Shown here: piece by piece, positions 61,132 through 64,000 of the stretch
Position numbering within the stretch: position 1 is the stretch's first letter
How the letters are laid out: every line of letters starts with the position of its first letter
The notes under the pieces: model-generated
What the model was told of the DNA's origin: nothing
Databases searched by the model: none
What the model saw: the letters and a program-made list of their open reading frames with translations, nothing else
Made by a program: the position numbers and the translations under genes
Source of the DNA: Candidatus Planktophila limnetica
GTDB lineage: Bacteria > Actinomycetota > Actinomycetes > Nanopelagicales > Nanopelagicaceae
Reading direction: 5' to 3'
DNA: 64,000 nucleotides
Assembly: GCF_002288365.1 (NCBI RefSeq)
Contig: NZ_CP016782.1
Location: forward strand, 992,001 to 1,056,000

Positions 61132-61998
61132 TTAGGCAAGCAGCGCCTTTGCTTGTGCAAATACTTTGTCTGTGTAATCAACAAGCAATGTGACATGGCC
61201 TTGTCCAGGGATAAATGTTAGTTCGGCGGTTGATATATGTTTTTTTAGCCAATGTGAGTGTGCGTGAGGCACCATAAAATCTTGATCGCCTTGCCAGATT
61301 TTTACTGGCTTATTAATTGATGAAAGATCAAATCCCCATGGTTTAGTAAAAGCAACATCATCATCTACCCAACCATCAAAGCTGACTGCAAGTCCTGATC
61401 TAATTGCCGCAGCAATAACATCTGCAAAAGAACCTTCCATTGATTTCTTGTCAGTTTCGCTAATTAGCCCACCAAATGCTTCGCGGATTTCTGCGCCACC
61501 GGCAGATTTAAATGCTGATGCGTTATCAATAAACCACTGCTGAATGACATCTTCACCTTGTAGTGATGCACCGAATTCATCATAGTTTTCTTGTGCCATA
61601 CCCTCTAGAAAATCTAAATCTTCAACGCCGTATGCGCCCACACCAGCTAATGTAATTGCGCCAACATTGCTATCTAATAATGTGTTTGCAAGTGCATGTG
61701 GGCCACCGCCAGACCAACCAATTGCTACGAATTTTTCAATACCTTTAGACTCCAAAACTTCAGATATATCTTTATTGACGCTAACAATGCTGCGGCCATA
61801 ATCGCGATCGCTCGTGCCATATCCCGCACGGCTATATGAAATAGCGCGAATGCCCGCATCTGCTGCATATGTAAACCACTGGCTCCACAGTGATGCACTA
61901 GCCGGTGTTCCATGATGAAAAACGATGGCACGGGTGCTATCAACGCCGTTATCTAGTACTTCAAGTTCTCGGCCAGATCTAAGTTTGAATTGAGGCAT
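61132..61998 (-). CDS. Alpha/beta hydrolase
   Basis: This 288-residue hydrolase of the alpha/beta fold has the oxyanion HHGTPASASLWSQW (about residues 28-41), the nucleophile elbow GWSGGGPHA (Ser about 96), the catalytic Asp in IWQGDQDFMVPHAHSHWL (about 235-252) and the histidine in GQGHVTLL (about 266). It has a lid-like helical insert between strands 6 and 7. No signal peptide is seen. It abuts the MFS gene. The substrate is unknown. Confidence 0.88.
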   Translation of the reverse strand: MPQFKLRSGRELEVLDNGVDSTRAIVFHHGTPASASLWSQWFTYAADAGIRAISYSRAGYGTSDRDYGRSIVSVNKDISEVLESKGIEKFVAIGWSGGGPHALANTLLDSNVGAITLAGVGAYGVEDLDFLEGMAQENYDEFGASLQGEDVIQQWFIDNASAFKSAGGAEIREAFGGLISETDKKSMEGSFADVIAAAIRSGLAVSFDGWVDDDVAFTKPWGFDLSSINKPVKIWQGDQDFMVPHAHSHWLKKHISTAELTFIPGQGHVTLLVDYTDKVFAQAKALLA

Positions 61999-62032
61999 TT
62001 TCTTAGCCTACATCTCTGCCACAATGTGGCGC

Positions 62033-63286
62033 ATGGGCCAAGGAACTAATTTGGGTTTTGGATTTGAAATAAAGGCGCGCGATGAGGGTTCACTCGCTCG
62101 TGTTGGAAGCATTTCTACTCCACATGGTCAGATACAAACTCCAGCATTTATTCCAGTAGGCACAAAAGCCACAGTTAAATCAGTTTTACCTGAATCAATG
62201 CAAGATTTGGGTGCGCAAGCACTCTTAGCAAATGCATATCACCTCTATCTACAACCAGGACCAGAGATTCTCGATGAAGCAGGTGGCTTGGCCAAGTTTA
62301 TGAATTGGCCGGGTCCGACAATTACCGATAGCGGTGGTTTTCAGGTTCTATCCCTTGGAGTCGGTTTCAAAAAAGTATTGGCGATGGATGCAAAGACCTT
62401 TCGATCCGATGAAGTAATTGCAGGAAACAAAGAGCGCTTAGCCCACGTCGATGATGAAGGTGTGACATTTAAATCTCATCTAGATGGATCAATGCACCGA
62501 TTTACTCCAGAGATATCGATGCAAGTGCAACATCAAATCGGTGCTGACATCATGTTTGCATTCGATGAATGCACAACGCTTCATAACACCCGTCGCTATC
62601 AAGAAGTTGCAATGCAGCGCACATATAACTGGGGATTGCGTTGTCTAGATGAGCACAAACGCCTGACTGATTTGCGAGCAGATAAGCCATACCAAGCACT
62701 CTTTGGTGTTATTCAAGGTGCGCAGTACGAAGACTTGCGAAAGAAAGCTGCTACTGATTTTGGTGCCATGTCATCATCTGATATTTCATACGATGGATTT
62801 GGTATCGGCGGAGCACTGGATAAAGATTCACTCGGCACAATTGTGAAGTGGGTTAATGAAGTTTTGCCGCAAGAAAAACCAAAGCACTTGCTCGGTATTG
62901 GCGCCCCTGAAGATCTCTTTGTTGGCGTTGAAAATGGCATAGATACCTTCGATTGCGTACTTGCCTCACGTATCGCTCGCACAAGTGCGGTCTACACAAT
63001 GGAGGGCAGATTTAATCTTTCTAACGCTGTATATAAGCGAGATTTCAACCCGATAGATGACGAGTGTGATTGCTACACCTGCACGCATTACACACGAGCA
63101 TATTTACACCATGTCTTCCGCGGTAAAGAGATTATCGCAGCCACTTTGGCCACAATTCATAATGAGCGTTATATCGTTCGTTTAGTTGATCAGATGCGTC
63201 AAGCGTTACTAGATGGAAATTTTCAAGACATGAAGGCAGATTATTTAGGACGCTACAAACACAAATCGGGACAATCTAACGATTAA
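62033..63286 (+). CDS. tgt: tRNA-guanine transglycosylase (queuine tRNA-ribosyltransferase)
   Basis: Tgt swaps G34 for preQ1 in tRNAs with GUN anticodons; the tRNA-Asn at 32189 is a substrate. The 417-residue TIM barrel has the Asp of ITDSGGFQVLSLG (about residues 100-112), DIMFAFDECT, the nucleophile Asp in GIDTFDCVLASRIARTSAVYT (about 308) and the zinc ligands CDCYTC plus a later His (YTRAYLHHVF, about 345-365). ATG 62033 or the ATG at 62024 could be the start. No queuosine synthesis genes (queA, queC-F) are in the window. Confidence 0.95.
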   Translation: MGQGTNLGFGFEIKARDEGSLARVGSISTPHGQIQTPAFIPVGTKATVKSVLPESMQDLGAQALLANAYHLYLQPGPEILDEAGGLAKFMNWPGPTITDSGGFQVLSLGVGFKKVLAMDAKTFRSDEVIAGNKERLAHVDDEGVTFKSHLDGSMHRFTPEISMQVQHQIGADIMFAFDECTTLHNTRRYQEVAMQRTYNWGLRCLDEHKRLTDLRADKPYQALFGVIQGAQYEDLRKKAATDFGAMSSSDISYDGFGIGGALDKDSLGTIVKWVNEVLPQEKPKHLLGIGAPEDLFVGVENGIDTFDCVLASRIARTSAVYTMEGRFNLSNAVYKRDFNPIDDECDCYTCTHYTRAYLHHVFRGKEIIAATLATIHNERYIVRLVDQMRQALLDGNFQDMKADYLGRYKHKSGQSND

Positions 63287-63827
63287 GAAATTTCTTGCGA
63301 TACGCATCTGCTGACATTTCATAAATACTCTCTGGTCCATCTACTTCATCTATTTGCTCGCCCATGAAATCAAAACCAAATGAATTAATCAGAGCAATTG
63401 ATGCAGTATTTGTTGGGCTAACTGTGTAACGCAAAGTTTTCACTCCAGGCTCTGTTACAACCCATCCCCACATGCCTTGCAGTATTTCTCTGCCAAAACC
63501 TTGGCGTGCATATGCCGCTTCGACTCCTAAGCCAATTTCCATCATTCCATTGGCATCAGGTGCTCCATGAAAACTCGTACTTCCAATAACTTCCTGCGTG
63601 CTTCGCAGAACAGCCCAGCGCACAAACCACTTATTGACTTCAGGATTTTTTTTCACTTGGGGAACTCTCCACGCAAGCGGACCTTGAAAATCAATTAAGA
63701 CTCGAAGTGGATTTGTAAATGCTTTGCCTGAAAGTGCTTGCCTGTCATTGCGATTCTCAAAGAGATTGATTAAATCAGCAGCCTCGATGTGGTGTAGATC
63801 AAGGCGTTCGGTTTGAATCAAATTCAC
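63276..63827 (-). CDS. GNAT family acetyltransferase
   Basis: This 183-residue GNAT protein is of the RimJ/RimL-like branch: it begins LIQTERLDLHHIEAADLINLF, with the acetyl-CoA-binding block MMEIGLGVEAAYARQGFGREILQGMWGWV (about residues 96-124), then LRYTVSPTNTASIALINSFGFDFMGE, the last two strands. It overlaps the convergent tgt gene by 11 bases. The acceptor could be an alpha-amino group or a small molecule; this is not resolved. Confidence 0.9.
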   Translation of the reverse strand: MNLIQTERLDLHHIEAADLINLFENRNDRQALSGKAFTNPLRVLIDFQGPLAWRVPQVKKNPEVNKWFVRWAVLRSTQEVIGSTSFHGAPDANGMMEIGLGVEAAYARQGFGREILQGMWGWVVTEPGVKTLRYTVSPTNTASIALINSFGFDFMGEQIDEVDGPESIYEMSADAYRKKFLNR

Positions 63828-63845
63828 ATGGTAAGTATTTCAGAC

Positions 63846-64000
63846 TTAAATGAGAAAGAGAGATTTCGCTTTCTCAACAGCGCTATGTCGGCCATCGGCT
63901 TCAAGCTTGCGATAAATATTGCGAAGGTGGGTTTTCATGGTGTTCTGGGAAACATGCAGTGAAGAACCAATAGCACTGATCGGTTTACCTGTAGATAAAT
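63846..64000 (-). CDS. LuxR-type HTH regulator, C-terminal end only
   Basis: The last 50 codons of a gene entering from the right edge are visible. They read STGKPISAIGSSLHVSQNT, then MKTHLRNIYRKLEADGRHSAVEKAKSLFLI and a stop. This is the second half of a LuxR/GerE helix-turn-helix, with the recognition helix TMKTHLRNIYRKL and the final helix. The rest of the protein (receiver, ATPase or other sensor part) lies outside the window, so the type of regulator is not known. Confidence 0.85.
   Translation of the reverse strand, partial: LSTGKPISAIGSSLHVSQNTMKTHLRNIYRKLEADGRHSAVEKAKSLFLI

Overview
The window looks like a chromosomal segment of a streamlined, free-living freshwater actinobacterium, most likely of the acI lineage ('Candidatus Nanopelagicales', Planktophila/Nanopelagicus type). 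This is inferred from gene content and compactness, not from a marker phylogeny. The evidence is: base composition that is low for Actinobacteria by eye; actinobacterial gene orders (etfBA-cysteine desulfurase-mnmA-ligA, fabD-fabH-acpP-fabF-accD6); a DUF3145 protein; split CrtYc/CrtYd lycopene cyclase; a heliorhodopsin very close to the one first described from this group; and almost no spacer DNA. Many consecutive genes overlap by ATGA/GTGA, and several convergent pairs share a palindromic stop. I see no phage, insertion sequence, CRISPR array or rRNA operon.

Layout. 1-7.5 kb (minus): histidine phosphatase (cut by the edge), rsfS, nadD, an unlisted 40-residue membrane protein, ligA, mnmA, cysteine desulfurase, etfA, etfB. 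7.6-10.7 kb (plus): two GT4 glycosyltransferases and an SGNH hydrolase, probably for envelope glycoconjugates. 10.8-15.7 kb (plus): a type II fatty-acid synthesis cluster in which fabD and acpP share an upstream motif. 15.7-18.8 kb: SIMPL and DUF3145 proteins, a cold-shock protein with structured leader and terminator, an M23 peptidase, split lycopene cyclase and tRNA-Met. 18.9-30.4 kb: two Gfo/Idh oxidoreductases, katG, a lone LuxR-type HTH protein, a small DnaX-tail-like protein, a GH25 lysozyme, glpD/glpK, galT and galE. 30.4-38.9 kb (minus): ACT protein, HtrA-type protease, Tat-exported Rieske protein, tRNA-Asn, dnaG, dgt, a DUF218 protein, dus, glyS and an ABM-domain protein.

38.96-43.4 kb: a Zur-type operator in front of a ZIP transporter and Fur/Zur regulator; then, on the minus strand, uppS, recO and leuA with a leucine-rich leader peptide. 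43.4-48.0 kb: DinB-like protein; a tRNA-like element with a terminator; and the minus-strand series nadE, glnA (with a GlnR-like box), heliorhodopsin. 48.1-53.3 kb: panB, MFS transporter, a histone-like repeat protein, and a MarR regulator divergent from an M13 peptidase with an operator-like palindrome between them. 53.3-59.3 kb (minus): a complete peptide ABC importer (C-A-B-D-F order). 59.3-64 kb: lipoprotein, MFS transporter, alpha/beta hydrolase, tgt, GNAT acetyltransferase and the end of a LuxR-type regulator.

The most notable neighbourhood is glnA-heliorhodopsin behind a GlnR-like box: light sensing, glutamine synthesis and nitrogen control may share one transcription unit. The best candidates for something undescribed are the tRNA-like element at 44066-44139 with its strong downstream terminator, the stand-alone DnaX-tail-like protein at 23500-23766, and the KRRRKK repeat protein at 50421-50768.
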